The position numbers and the translations under genes were made by a program. DNA of 64,000 nt from JAGXLC01 sp041686375 (GTDB lineage: Bacteria > Bacteroidota > Bacteroidia > Bacteroidales > UBA12077), in the NCBI GenBank assembly GCA_041686375.1, contig JAWLEB010000015.1:1-64000 (forward strand). Direction: 5' to 3'. Shown here piece by piece: positions 33,133 to 42,342 of the stretch; position 1 is the stretch's first letter, and each line of letters starts with the position of its first letter. The notes beneath the pieces were generated by a model that saw nothing but the letters and a program-made list of their open reading frames with translations, did not search any database and had not been told where the DNA came from.

Positions 33133-36033
33133 TTACTCTTCCACGTCTTTAAATGAAAACAAGCTTTCCCGGTATTCCTGCACCGGTGCACATGTACACA
33201 TCAGGTTTCTATCACCATAGCCATCATCAATCCGACTTACATCCGGGAAGAATTTGTTATCCTTGATCCATGGCAAAGGATAGGCAGCTTTTTTTCTAGT
33301 GTAAGGTCTGTTCCATTCATCTGATGAAGCAACCTCAGCAGTATGCGGAGCATTTCTCAATACATTGTTCTCTGCATCCGTCTGTCCTTCCTTAATTTCC
33401 ATAATCTCATCATATATTGACAACATTGCTTCAATAAAGCGATCAAGTTCTTCGAGTGATTCACTTTCCGTAGGTTCTACCATCAAAGTTCCGTGAACAG
33501 GGAATGACAAGGTAGGTGCATGGAAGCCATAATCCATAAGTCTTTTAGCAATATCCGCCTCTGTAATATTGGCAATTGATTTAAACTGACGACATTCCAG
33601 AATCATTTCATGGCCCACCATTCCGGTCTCACCTGTATAAACAATACCATATGTATCTTCCAGAGCAGCTTTAATATAATTTGCATTCAATATTGAAATT
33701 TGAGCCACCTTTTTCAGTCCTTCATGTCCTAACATTTTTATAAACGCATATGAAATGGGCAGAATACTCGGACTTCCAAAAGGTGCCGCCGTAATCGGGC
33801 CAAAACCTTTCTCTCCACCTGTTTCAAAAAATGGATGGTTAGGAAGATAAGGTGCAAGTTTTTCATTAGCACCAATTGGTCCCATTCCCGGGCCACCTCC
33901 ACCATGTGGAATAGCAAAAGTTTTGTGAAGATTAAGGTGACCAACATCAGCACCTGTGACAACCGGATCTGTTAAACCCAACTGGGCATTCATATTTGCT
34001 CCGTCAAAGTAGACCAAGCCACCATTTTCATGGATAATCTTATTCATTTCTTTTATTTTGCTTTCAAAAACACCATGAGTAGATGGGTAAGTAACCATAA
34101 ATGCAGCTAGATTCTCTTTATGAGCTTCTGCCTTTTCTTTGAGATCCTCTATTGAAATATTTCCATTATCATCACAATCCACAACGACAACCTTCATACC
34201 TGCCATCACGCCACTGGCAGGATTGGTTCCATGTGCCGATGAAGGTATAAGTACTACATTTCTGTGATCGTCTCCGTGGTCTTTATGGTAAGCTCTTATC
34301 GTCATTAACCCAGCGTGTTCTCCTGCGGCTCCTGAGTTAGGCTGAAAAGAAATTGCCGAAAAGCCTGTAATAGCTTTGAGCTGTTCTTCCAAACCATCAA
34401 TGAGCTCCATATAACCTTCAGCCTGATCTTTAGGCACATAAGGGTGCAGGGCTGAAAATTCCGGCCAACTGAGAGAGAATAATTCAGTTGCTGCATTTAA
34501 CTTCATTGTACATGAACCCAGTGAAATCATAGAATGAGCAAGAGAATAATCCTTCCTTTCTAATTTTTTAATATAACGCATCATTTCGGTTTCAGAATGA
34601 TAGCGGTTAAAAAGGTCCATGGTAAGAAATTCACTCTGTCTTGAAAAAGAATCATCAAAATATTTCTTATCCGGCATCTCTTTAATTTCAGCAACACTCT
34701 TGCCCGTAGCTCTGGCAAAAATAGCTATTATAGTATTGATTTCACTTTCGTTAATTTTTTCATCTGTACTGATTCCAATAGTTGAATTGTCGATATAATT
34801 AAAATTAAATTTATGCTCAAGGGCAATCTTTTTCACCTGATCAGACTTAACGCCATCAGGAAGTTTAATTTTCAGGGTATCAAAGAAATTTTTATTCTCC
34901 TGTTCCAGTCCAAGTTCATTAAGCTTATCACTTAAAATACCGGCAGCAGAATGAATATGATTTGCAATTCGTTTTAATCCTTCAGGGCCATGATACACAG
35001 CATACATACTTGCCATAGATGCTAACAAAGCTTGTGCCGTACATATATTAGAAGTAGCTCTTTCCCTTTTAATATGTTGTTCACGCACCTGTAAAGCCAT
35101 TCGTAGGGCATAATTTCCTTGCGCATCTTTTGATACGCCAATAATACGACCGGGTATTTTACGTTTATACTCATCTTTAGTAGCAAAATATGCAGCATGA
35201 GGTCCTCCGTATCCCATTGGAATACCAAAGCGCTGGGTAGATCCAAAAACAACATCTGCGCCCCATTCACCAGGAGGAGTTAAAATTGCAAGGCTCATTA
35301 TATCAGCAGCCACAGCTACCATTGTTCCATTATCATGTGCTTTGTCCACAAATGCTTTGTAATCCTCAATTTTACCGTCGCCAGCAGGATATTGAACAAT
35401 AGCTCCAAAAACAGTTTCATCAAAATTGAAATTCTTGTAATCACCTATTACAAGTTCAATTTCAAGGGGCTCTGCGCGCGTCTTCAATACCTCAAGGGTT
35501 TGAAGAAAAGTATTTTCATCAACAAAAAATTTATTAGCTCCTTTTTTGATTGCCGAACGTTTCCTAAGATTAGCCATCATAATCATTGCTTCGGCAGCAG
35601 CAGAAGCTTCATCAAGTAAGGATGCGTTTGCCAGCTCCATACCTGTAAGTTCTACAACTACAGACTGGAAATTAAGGAGCGCTTCCAGCCTCCCTTGAGA
35701 AATTTCAGCCTGATAAGGAGTATACGAAGTATACCATCCCGGATTCTCCAGAATATTCCTCAAGATAACTGAGGGAGTTACAGTATCATAATATCCTAAA
35801 CCTATCAGCGATCGGTATATCCTATTTTTCGAAGCGATATCCCGGATATGTTCAAAATATTCATGCTCACTCATAGGCTCATCCAGCTCAAGTGGTTTAT
35901 CCAATTGAATAGACTTAGGAATTGTTTTATCTATAAGTTCATCCAAAGTGTTTACTCCGATTTTATCCAGCATCACCTGGAGGTCGTCATCTCTTGGACC
36001 AATGTGTCTGTCAACGAATTTTTCAGTAGCCAT
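33133..36033 (-). CDS. gcvP: glycine dehydrogenase (aminomethyl-transferring), P-protein
   Basis: 966 residues, the long single-chain form. The N-terminal half begins FVDRHIGPRDDDL; the C-terminal half carries the PLP lysine K704 in HLNLHKTFAIPHGGGGPG and the glycine-rich stretch after it. GcvP decarboxylates glycine and loads the aminomethyl group onto GcvH. No gcvT or gcvH is in the window, so they lie elsewhere. A TAAATTTG -7-like box on the - strand lies at 36067-36060, 27 bases before the ATG. Confidence 0.98.
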   Translation of the reverse strand: MATEKFVDRHIGPRDDDLQVMLDKIGVNTLDELIDKTIPKSIQLDKPLELDEPMSEHEYFEHIRDIASKNRIYRSLIGLGYYDTVTPSVILRNILENPGWYTSYTPYQAEISQGRLEALLNFQSVVVELTGMELANASLLDEASAAAEAMIMMANLRKRSAIKKGANKFFVDENTFLQTLEVLKTRAEPLEIELVIGDYKNFNFDETVFGAIVQYPAGDGKIEDYKAFVDKAHDNGTMVAVAADIMSLAILTPPGEWGADVVFGSTQRFGIPMGYGGPHAAYFATKDEYKRKIPGRIIGVSKDAQGNYALRMALQVREQHIKRERATSNICTAQALLASMASMYAVYHGPEGLKRIANHIHSAAGILSDKLNELGLEQENKNFFDTLKIKLPDGVKSDQVKKIALEHKFNFNYIDNSTIGISTDEKINESEINTIIAIFARATGKSVAEIKEMPDKKYFDDSFSRQSEFLTMDLFNRYHSETEMMRYIKKLERKDYSLAHSMISLGSCTMKLNAATELFSLSWPEFSALHPYVPKDQAEGYMELIDGLEEQLKAITGFSAISFQPNSGAAGEHAGLMTIRAYHKDHGDDHRNVVLIPSSAHGTNPASGVMAGMKVVVVDCDDNGNISIEDLKEKAEAHKENLAAFMVTYPSTHGVFESKIKEMNKIIHENGGLVYFDGANMNAQLGLTDPVVTGADVGHLNLHKTFAIPHGGGGPGMGPIGANEKLAPYLPNHPFFETGGEKGFGPITAAPFGSPSILPISYAFIKMLGHEGLKKVAQISILNANYIKAALEDTYGIVYTGETGMVGHEMILECRQFKSIANITEADIAKRLMDYGFHAPTLSFPVHGTLMVEPTESESLEELDRFIEAMLSIYDEIMEIKEGQTDAENNVLRNAPHTAEVASSDEWNRPYTRKKAAYPLPWIKDNKFFPDVSRIDDGYGDRNLMCTCAPVQEYRESLFSFKDVEE

Positions 36034-36059
36034 AGTTTCTTATTTTTGATATTATCTTA

Positions 36060-36067
36060 CAAATTTA
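36060..36067 (-). promoter_or_regulatory. -7 element of gcvP
   Basis: On the - strand TAAATTTG fits TAnnTTTG, 27 bases before the gcvP ATG. A TTG-like -33 box occurs only at a 23-base spacing, so the call rests mainly on the -7 match. Confidence 0.4.
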
Positions 36068-36154
36068 GGTAAATATAAAAAGAACATAAACAATATAAAA
36101 CCACATTTGTCACATTGCACTAAAATTGTTTCATATTTGAAAGCAAATTCTCAT

Positions 36155-36188
36155 ATCTGAACAAGTAAAAAATATCATATGTTCAGAT
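36155..36188. other. inverted repeat between the MBL gene and gcvP
   Basis: ATCTGAACA (36155-36163) and TGTTCAGAT (36180-36188) are exact reverse complements over a 16-base loop. It lies just after the metallo-beta-lactamase stop (36194, - strand) and about 120 bases before gcvP. Lack of a T run makes an operator or weak terminator equally possible. Confidence 0.5.
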
Positions 36189-36193
36189 TTATC

Positions 36194-36832
36194 TCAGACT
36201 AAAAAAGGATTTTCATGTTTTTCTTCAAAAACAGTTGTTGATTCCCCATGCCCAGTATAAACTTCCGTATTCTCATCGAGAGGGAGTATTTTAGTTTTAA
36301 TACTTCTTATAAGAGTATCGTGGTCACCTCCTCCCAGATCGCTTCTTCCGATACCTTTCCTGAATAACACATCTCCCGAAAAAAGAATATTTTCTTCCGG
36401 ATAATGTAAAATTATACTACCAGGCGAGTGTCCTGGAGCATGGTAGGTAATGAAATCAATATTACCAAAATTTATCTTTTCATTTTCGGATATATGTAAT
36501 TCAGGATCAGAAGGCTGCTCCATATCCAGTCCTATACTTGCAGCAAATTCACTGCTATTATGCAGAATATCCATATCATCTTTATGCATTATAGCCTTAA
36601 TGCCAAATTCTTTTTTCAAAAACTCTGTTCCAATTATATGGTCTACATGTCCGTGAGTGTATACTATGTACTCCGGAGTCAAGTTATTTTGCTTTATGTA
36701 ATTTTTCAACTCAACTTGTTCATTTTCAAAATAACATCCTGGATCCAAAACAATGCACTTCCCTGAATCATCAGAAATTACATAAGTATTCTCCTGAAAA
36801 GGATTAAAAATAAAATTTTTGATTGTTAACAT
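36194..36832 (-). CDS. MBL-fold metallohydrolase, glyoxalase II-like
   Basis: 213 residues from ATG 36832 (MLTIKNFIFNPFQENTYVI); an in-frame ATG further up at 36865 adds eleven residues not typical of the family. Metal ligands are in THGHVDH (about 62-68), a later HAPGHSPGS, GDVLF and a C-terminal GHG, as in the short glyoxalase II-like hydrolases common in Bacteroidota. These cleave thioesters or have related hydrolytic roles; the substrate is unknown. It lies between pcm and gcvP on the same strand. Confidence 0.88.
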   Translation of the reverse strand: MLTIKNFIFNPFQENTYVISDDSGKCIVLDPGCYFENEQVELKNYIKQNNLTPEYIVYTHGHVDHIIGTEFLKKEFGIKAIMHKDDMDILHNSSEFAASIGLDMEQPSDPELHISENEKINFGNIDFITYHAPGHSPGSIILHYPEENILFSGDVLFRKGIGRSDLGGGDHDTLIRSIKTKILPLDENTEVYTGHGESTTVFEEKHENPFLV

Positions 36833-36948
36833 ACTGCACTTACTTTTTTTTATTATTATTTCCAATAAGATCGTTCACTGGATACAATTTGAATTGATAT
36901 AGGCGAAAAAAATTGTCATCGTAAAATGATTACTGTATTTTGTACGAT

Positions 36949-37611
36949 TTACTGATTGTTGTTATTGTTTCCGTTCTTTCCTTTAACCATGGGGACAAAA
37001 ATAAAACTACCAAAATGCTCTTTTTCAAAGTCATTTTCACCCGTTTTTTTAATAACCGTCATTTGTTGTCCCAACTCACTTCCAAGAGGAAGGACCATCT
37101 TCCCGTTAATTTTAAGCTGTTTAAATAATTTTTCCGGAACTTCGGAGGCAGCAGCAGTAATAAGTATTTTATCATAAGGGGCATATCTGGGTAATCCTTC
37201 ATATCCATCACCATAAAACAAATAAGGTTGATAGCCTATCTCATTCAAAACAGTTTTAGCTTTAAGATAAAGATCACGATGTCGCTCTATCGAAAAGACC
37301 TTAGCCCCCATTTCACAAAGAATCGCCGCCTGATAACCAGAGCCGGTACCAATTTCCAGTATCCTATCATGCTTTTGAGCATCAAGCAACTCAGTTTGAA
37401 CCGCTACGGTATATGGTTGTGAAATTGTTTGTCCGTTTCCAATTGGGAAAGCTTGATCTTTGTAGGCAAAATCAATGAAACCACTTTCCATAAAACGATG
37501 CCTGGGTACGTTTTCAAAAGCCTTTAAAACCTCTTTATTTCGAATACCTTTTTTTCTCAGGGTATCTACAAGTTTTTTTCTCAACCCCTTATGCCTGTAT
37601 GAATCTAACAT
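36949..37611 (-). CDS. pcm: protein-L-isoaspartate O-methyltransferase
   Basis: 220 residues. ENVPRHRFM (about 35-43), IGNGQTISQPYTVA (about 58-71) and the SAM motif ILEIGTGSGYQAAILCEMGA (about 85-104) are standard for Pcm. The enzyme repairs isoaspartyl residues in aged proteins. The C-terminus ends in a run of Asn (NGNNNNNQ), an oddity with no known role. A textbook promoter precedes it. Confidence 0.96.
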   Translation of the reverse strand: MLDSYRHKGLRKKLVDTLRKKGIRNKEVLKAFENVPRHRFMESGFIDFAYKDQAFPIGNGQTISQPYTVAVQTELLDAQKHDRILEIGTGSGYQAAILCEMGAKVFSIERHRDLYLKAKTVLNEIGYQPYLFYGDGYEGLPRYAPYDKILITAAASEVPEKLFKQLKINGKMVLPLGSELGQQMTVIKKTGENDFEKEHFGSFIFVPMVKGKNGNNNNNQ

Positions 37612-37629
37612 GTTACACTAAAGTTTCAA

Positions 37630-37660
37630 CAAAGATAACCAGAACTATATTGTACCCAAA
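37630..37660 (-). promoter_or_regulatory. consensus promoter for pcm
   Basis: On the - strand TTTG (37660-37657), a 19-base spacer, then TATCTTTG (37637-37630). This is an exact fit to the Bacteroidota housekeeping consensus; the expected start of transcription is a few bases before the ATG at 37611. Confidence 0.8.
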
Positions 37661-37777
37661 ATCCGCCGGTAATTTTTCTACTAATATAATTATTAACAGA
37701 TTAAGTTAATAACTTACAGAGAGAAAACAATCATAACTTATAAATATACATTAAGTTTGTAATAAAAGGGGAAAGAT

Positions 37778-38665
37778 ATGAAAATTGGTTTTATAGGATT
37801 CAATAAGCATATAGGAAAGATTATCAATCAATCACAGACAGACAATGAGCTGTCCATTGCAGGAATTTATGCTTCCAGAACAAAATCATTGCAAAACGCG
37901 AACACAAAGCATTTTACATCTCCTGAGGAATTAGCTGAAAACTCAGACATTTTATATATTAGTTGCAGCGAGCCGGCCAATGAAATTTCTCAGTATGCAA
38001 TAAAAAAAACACGTCATTTATTTTTTGAGTCGCCATTTTGTCTTACAAAATATGAATTTGACAAGCTTTTTAACCTAGCAAATGAAACCAACAGTCATAT
38101 AAAATTCAGCCAGGAGATACTTCAGAAACAAATATACAGAGAAATAAAGAGCAAACTTAATCCGCATATTTTAAAATTTAACATCTATGACAATCAGGAA
38201 ACCATTCTGAAGCAACATATTTTTGATTTTGTTACCCTCACAAGAGAAATCATAAAATCAGGTATCCGGAAAATATATCACCACAAAGTTCCCAATAAAA
38301 CAGGAACAGCACAATCTTTGAGCCTTAACATTCTTTTTGATAATGGCAAAACAGCAGAATGTTTTTTAACACAAATTACAAATACGGAAAAATTATTGCT
38401 ACAGGCTTATCAGGAATCAATAACAATTGAAATAGATTTTAAAAATAATTATGCTACTATATCATCATTAGAAGGAGAAACAGTGGAAATGACAGAATAC
38501 AAAAAAACAGACAATCAAGATAAAACGATAAAGGATCTCATTCTCTATGCCAAAAACATATCTAACACCCAACAGAAACCATTGATTGTCAGGGAAGAAA
38601 ATTATCATATTTTATCAATCACTCATGAATTAATCAATACCATTCAGCAATCCGATCACCACTAA
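37778..38665 (+). CDS. Gfo/Idh/MocA-like protein, divergent
   Basis: 295 residues. The N-terminus MKIGFIGFNKHIGKII is a Rossmann beta-alpha-beta start, but the usual GxGxxG is altered to GFNKHIG. Sequence such as FTSPEELAENSDILYISCSEPAN and HLFFESPFCLT follows the Gfo/Idh/MocA dinucleotide-binding plan (DIVYI and EKP blocks). The canonical EKP is replaced by ESP. The C-terminal alpha/beta half is short and lacks clear catalytic residues. It may be an oxidoreductase with unusual cofactor binding or a non-enzymatic relative. It is on the opposite strand to its neighbours. Confidence 0.6.
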   Translation: MKIGFIGFNKHIGKIINQSQTDNELSIAGIYASRTKSLQNANTKHFTSPEELAENSDILYISCSEPANEISQYAIKKTRHLFFESPFCLTKYEFDKLFNLANETNSHIKFSQEILQKQIYREIKSKLNPHILKFNIYDNQETILKQHIFDFVTLTREIIKSGIRKIYHHKVPNKTGTAQSLSLNILFDNGKTAECFLTQITNTEKLLLQAYQESITIEIDFKNNYATISSLEGETVEMTEYKKTDNQDKTIKDLILYAKNISNTQQKPLIVREENYHILSITHELINTIQQSDHH

Positions 38666-38677
38666 CCAACCTTTATC

Positions 38678-39232
38678 TTATAATACATATTTTTCAATAG
38701 GAATATATTGTGGTCCCTGAGGTCTTAAAATACTCTCGTAATAAATTAACTCATTAATTTTAATCTGGTCAAAATATTTATGCTTATGTTCAAGCACAAG
38801 TTTCTTTAATGTTTCCCTATTTTTTAAGAATTTAATTCTTCCTATAGTAAGATGGGGTGTAAATTTACGTTTATCAGGAGTAAATCCTGACTTAACCATT
38901 TCTTTATCCACAATATTTTTAAGAGAAGCAAGCGTTTCATAATTATATATACCACCCCAAAGCACCTTTGGTTTGACAAAATCTCTAAAAACTCCCAATC
39001 CTTTGAGATCTAGAGTAAACTTATCAAACTCATCAACAATATTACTTAATTTTAGCCTTATTTCCTCAATTTTATCTTCTTCAGTATCTCCAAGAAAAAA
39101 TAAAGTAAGGTGAAATTTGTCAGTGTCTACCCACTTAATTTTTTCATTTTCCAATTCATTTCGTAATTTAGTATAGGTATTCAGAAATTCATCCCCGGGA
39201 TTAATTTTAATGCCAATGAATGTTCTTCTCAT
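38678..39232 (-). CDS. thpR: RNA 2',3'-cyclic phosphodiesterase (LigT/ThpR)
   Basis: 184 residues with the two catalytic HxT motifs, HLTL (about 41-44) and HLTI (about 126-129), in the right spacing for the 2H phosphoesterase fold, plus the typical N-terminus RRTFIGIKI. It hydrolyses 2',3'-cyclic phosphate ends of RNA or ligates tRNA halves in vitro. It ends 12 bases after the converging Gfo/Idh-like gene. Confidence 0.93.
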   Translation of the reverse strand: MRRTFIGIKINPGDEFLNTYTKLRNELENEKIKWVDTDKFHLTLFFLGDTEEDKIEEIRLKLSNIVDEFDKFTLDLKGLGVFRDFVKPKVLWGGIYNYETLASLKNIVDKEMVKSGFTPDKRKFTPHLTIGRIKFLKNRETLKKLVLEHKHKYFDQIKINELIYYESILRPQGPQYIPIEKYVL

Positions 39233-39318
39233 ATATCAGATATTTTTGATGTAAAAAATATTTTTGTTTCATTATCGTCTTAAAGAAAATCTATTGTATA
39301 ACCAAAATTAAAAAAACC

Positions 39319-39975
39319 ATGAGTAAAAAACCAAAATTTGCTGTTGTATTAGCCGGAAGCGGCGTATTTGACGGATCGGAAATACACGAAGCTACCTTAT
39401 CCCTCTATGCTATAATGAAAAATGGAGGCGAATATGAAATTTTTGCCCCTGATATAAAACAGCATCATGTGATCAATCATATAACCGGTGAAGAGATGAA
39501 TGAAAAGCGGAATGTCCTTATTGAGGCCTCAAGAATAGCCAGGGGAAACATTAAGAAATTAAAAGAATTTAAGCCGGAAAATTTTGACGCCCTGCTTTTA
39601 CCCGGAGGATTCGGAGCCGCTAAAAACCTTAGCTCTTTTGCCTTTGATGGACCAAATTGCACAGTAAACGGCGAGGTAGAAAATGCCATAAGGGGTATGA
39701 GGAAACAAAATAAACCGATAGGTGCCCTGTGTATTTCTCCTGTAATTGTAGCAAAAGTACTGAAAAATATAAGTGTAACCATTGGTCAAGACCAGGATAC
39801 GGCGAAAGCTGTTGAAGCCATGGGCGCAACACATAAAAATACTGACCACGGAGAAGTAACAGTTGACAAAGAGAACAAAGTATTTACAACTCCATGCTAC
39901 ATGCTCGATGCCAATATACTCCAAATAGGAGAAGGCACAGATAATGTAGTTAAAGCCATGATGGAAATGATATAA
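39319..39975 (+). CDS. elbB: glyoxalase-type ElbB, DJ-1/PfpI superfamily
   Basis: 218 residues. LAGSGVFDGSEIHEATLSLYAI (about 12-33), ASRIARGNIKKLKEF, DALLLPGGFGAAKNLSSFAFDG (about 93-114) and PIGALCISPVIVAKVL (about 134-149, with the nucleophile Cys of the DJ-1 fold) identify the ElbB branch. Family members are annotated in isoprenoid or glyoxal metabolism, but the physiological role is poorly defined. Its end is marked by a hairpin shared with the next converging gene. Confidence 0.93.
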   Translation: MSKKPKFAVVLAGSGVFDGSEIHEATLSLYAIMKNGGEYEIFAPDIKQHHVINHITGEEMNEKRNVLIEASRIARGNIKKLKEFKPENFDALLLPGGFGAAKNLSSFAFDGPNCTVNGEVENAIRGMRKQNKPIGALCISPVIVAKVLKNISVTIGQDQDTAKAVEAMGATHKNTDHGEVTVDKENKVFTTPCYMLDANILQIGEGTDNVVKAMMEMI

Positions 39976-39998
39976 AAGAAATAAACCGAAGCAAGGAA

Positions 39999-40033
39999 AG
40001 AAGCCATTCTTCGGTATTGCGAGAGTGGCTTCT
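39999..40033. terminator. hairpin between elbB and the DUF4294 gene
   Basis: AGAAGCCATTCT (39999-40010) pairs with AGAGTGGCTTCT (40022-40033) with a single G-U. The right arm touches the stop codon of the converging - strand gene (40033-40035). Confidence 0.7.
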
Positions 40034-40668
40034 TATATTTGATCATGTTCAATTAGAATCACAATACGCTCCATTAATCTGTCATCACCATGAGGATCAT
40101 ACTCAGACCGCAGGTTATGACCAAAAATACGCGCTATAGTCTGCCAGAAAACTGCCGAAAAATTACCTTTCAGCTCTTTAAGCAATTCATATGATGTATT
40201 CCCTGTTTCTCTGTCAATGAGTTTCAATAAATAGTGTCCCTGCGTAATAGTAAGTTTTTTTAAATCACCTTTAAATTCTTTTTTCAGTGTATCCTCAACA
40301 TTTTTAATATATCTTTTTCTTTCTATCTCCGTATTAAGTTGTGTAAATTCCTCATTCATTTCAATCAGCTTATATTTTGCCTTTTGTGCATATGGATACA
40401 CTTTCTTCAAATCCCGAACCATCTTTTTGTAACGCCTGTATTCCCTTTTATTGTCAAAATCTAATTCAGGGTAAACAACAACTTCATCAATTTCGGCACT
40501 ACCAATCGTATCACCATTAACAACTACAGTCTTTAACAAATAAGTTTCATCAATCCCTGAAGTATCTGTAATTTGAGCAAATAATGCAGAACAGGGCAAT
40601 AAAATTACCAGAAAAAACAGCCCCATTTTTACATAAACCTTTTGCATAGTCCACTTCGGTTTAGCCAA
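40033..40668 (-). CDS. DUF4294 secreted protein
   Basis: 211 residues. Signal peptide about 1-32 (ending ALFAQI). The core YPELDFDNKREYRRYKKMVRDLKKVYPYAQKAK (about 68-100) and FKGDLKKLTITQGHYLLKLIDRETG are diagnostic for DUF4294, a Bacteroidota-specific family of unknown function. Near the end it has YDPHGDDRLMERIV. It is periplasmic by its signal. It is transcribed alone, between elbB and gdhA. Confidence 0.88.
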   Translation of the reverse strand: MAKPKWTMQKVYVKMGLFFLVILLPCSALFAQITDTSGIDETYLLKTVVVNGDTIGSAEIDEVVVYPELDFDNKREYRRYKKMVRDLKKVYPYAQKAKYKLIEMNEEFTQLNTEIERKRYIKNVEDTLKKEFKGDLKKLTITQGHYLLKLIDRETGNTSYELLKELKGNFSAVFWQTIARIFGHNLRSEYDPHGDDRLMERIVILIEHDQI

Positions 40669-40791
40669 TATTTTTGATATAAACGATCAGAACAAACTAA
40701 TGTTATAAAATCATTCACAAAAATTACGCCACACAAATTTGTCATGTTTAATACCGCCGTAAACGAAAATACTGGAAGTCAACATACAAAA

Positions 40792-40809
40792 GGGGAGCAA
40801 AAGCTCCCC
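40792..40809 (-). terminator. terminator of gdhA
   Basis: GGGGAGC (40792-40798) and GCTCCCC (40803-40809) form a perfect 7-bp GC-rich stem with an AAAA loop; on the - strand the stem is followed by TTTTG. It lies 42 bases after the gdhA stop. Confidence 0.85.
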
Positions 40810-40850
40810 CTAACATACATCCAAGAGTAGAATATATAGTGAACAAAAAA

Positions 40851-42188
40851 TTAAATGACTCCATGATCAAGCATTGCATTTGCTACTTTAAGAAATCCGG
40901 CAATGTTAGCGCCTTTCACATAATTTACATTGCCATTTTCATCCTTACCATTGTCAACGCAAGCCTGGTGGATGTCTTTCATTATTTGATGAAGTTTTGC
41001 ATCAACTTCTTCTCTCGTCCAGCTTAATTTCATGGAATTTTGGGTCATTTCCAGACCTGAAGTTGCAACACCACCTGCATTAGCTGCTTTACCCGGGCCA
41101 TATAATATATTATTCTTCAGAATAACATCAACAGCCTCAGGAGTACATGGCATATTTGCACCTTCAGAAATGCACATTACACCATTTTCCACTAATTTTT
41201 TTGCATCATTTTCATCCAATTCATTCTGGATAGCACAAGGCAAAGCAATGTCCACTTTAAGCTCCCATGGTCTTTTTCCTTCATAAAACTGGGCGCTATC
41301 AAATTCGTATGAAAATGGTTTCACGATATCTTCATTTGTTGCACGTAATTCCAGCATGAAATCAATTTTTTCTCCTGAAATACCTTCCGGATCATAAATA
41401 TAACCATCCGGCCCGGATATAGCCACGACCTTAGCTCCTAGTTCTGAAGCTTTTGCTGCTGCACCCCATGCTACATTACCAAAACCGGAAATAGAAACAG
41501 TTTTACCTTCAAGAGATTCGCCTTTTGTAGCCAGCATTTCCTTTGCAAAGTATACATTACCGAAGCCAGTAGCTTCAGGACGTATTAAACTTCCACCCCA
41601 ATTGATACCTTTACCAGTGAATACTCCGGTATTTTCTTTAGCCAGTTTCTTATACATACCATACAAATATCCAATCTCTTTACCACCAACACCAATATCG
41701 CCAGCAGGAACGTCAGTTTCCGGCCCGATTAGGGCCCACAGTTCTGTCATAAAAGATTGACAGAATCTCATAATTTCAGAATCAGATTTTCCTTTTGGAT
41801 TAAAATCTGAACCACCTTTACCACCACCTAAAGGAAGCGTTGTAAGAGCATTTTTAAATATCTGTTCAAAACCAAGGAACTTTAACGAACTAAGGTTAAC
41901 ACTTGGGTGAAATCTCAAACCACCCTTGTAGGGGCCGATAGCGTTATTAAACTGAACACGGTAACCAAGGTTAACATGAACATCACCATTATCACCAACC
42001 CAGGGTACTTTAAAAGTCAGAACACGATCCGGTTCAACTAAACGGTCAATAATTCCGGCACTTTCAAATTGTGGATTTTCATTGTATACTTCTTCAATTG
42101 TTTCTAATACTTCGCGAACAGCCTGAAGGTATTCCACCTCACCGGGGTGTTTCTTTTCAAGCTCATTCATAAATTTATCTACATTCAT
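40851..42188 (-). CDS. gdhA: NADP-type glutamate dehydrogenase
   Basis: 445 residues, the bacterial NADP-dependent GdhA size. GPYKGGLRFHPSVNLSSLKFLGFEQIFKNALTTLPLGGGKGGSDF (about 86-130) holds the catalytic Lys residues; VSISGFGNVAWGAAAKASELGAKVVAISG is the Rossmann cofactor site. It makes glutamate from 2-oxoglutarate and ammonia. A candidate operator palindrome lies 45-64 bases before the ATG. Confidence 0.98.
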   Translation of the reverse strand: MNVDKFMNELEKKHPGEVEYLQAVREVLETIEEVYNENPQFESAGIIDRLVEPDRVLTFKVPWVGDNGDVHVNLGYRVQFNNAIGPYKGGLRFHPSVNLSSLKFLGFEQIFKNALTTLPLGGGKGGSDFNPKGKSDSEIMRFCQSFMTELWALIGPETDVPAGDIGVGGKEIGYLYGMYKKLAKENTGVFTGKGINWGGSLIRPEATGFGNVYFAKEMLATKGESLEGKTVSISGFGNVAWGAAAKASELGAKVVAISGPDGYIYDPEGISGEKIDFMLELRATNEDIVKPFSYEFDSAQFYEGKRPWELKVDIALPCAIQNELDENDAKKLVENGVMCISEGANMPCTPEAVDVILKNNILYGPGKAANAGGVATSGLEMTQNSMKLSWTREEVDAKLHQIMKDIHQACVDNGKDENGNVNYVKGANIAGFLKVANAMLDHGVI

Positions 42189-42232
42189 AGTAACAAGTTT
42201 TAAAATTGCACAAAATATGTTTTATAACACTT

Positions 42233-42252
42233 ACTGTTATAAGAATAACAGT
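42233..42252. promoter_or_regulatory. palindrome upstream of gdhA (candidate operator)
   Basis: ACTGTTAT-AAGA-ATAACAGT: 8-base arms that are exact reverse complements around 4 bases. It lies 45-64 bases before the gdhA ATG, where a repressor or activator would act. Nitrogen control is a guess. Confidence 0.4.
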
Positions 42253-42342
42253 GTAAAATTATATTTTAAAAATTGATTTATTCAAATTTTTTAAATAAAA
42301 CAAATATGATTTTGCTCATGTTTTGGCGCATATCCACCTAAA

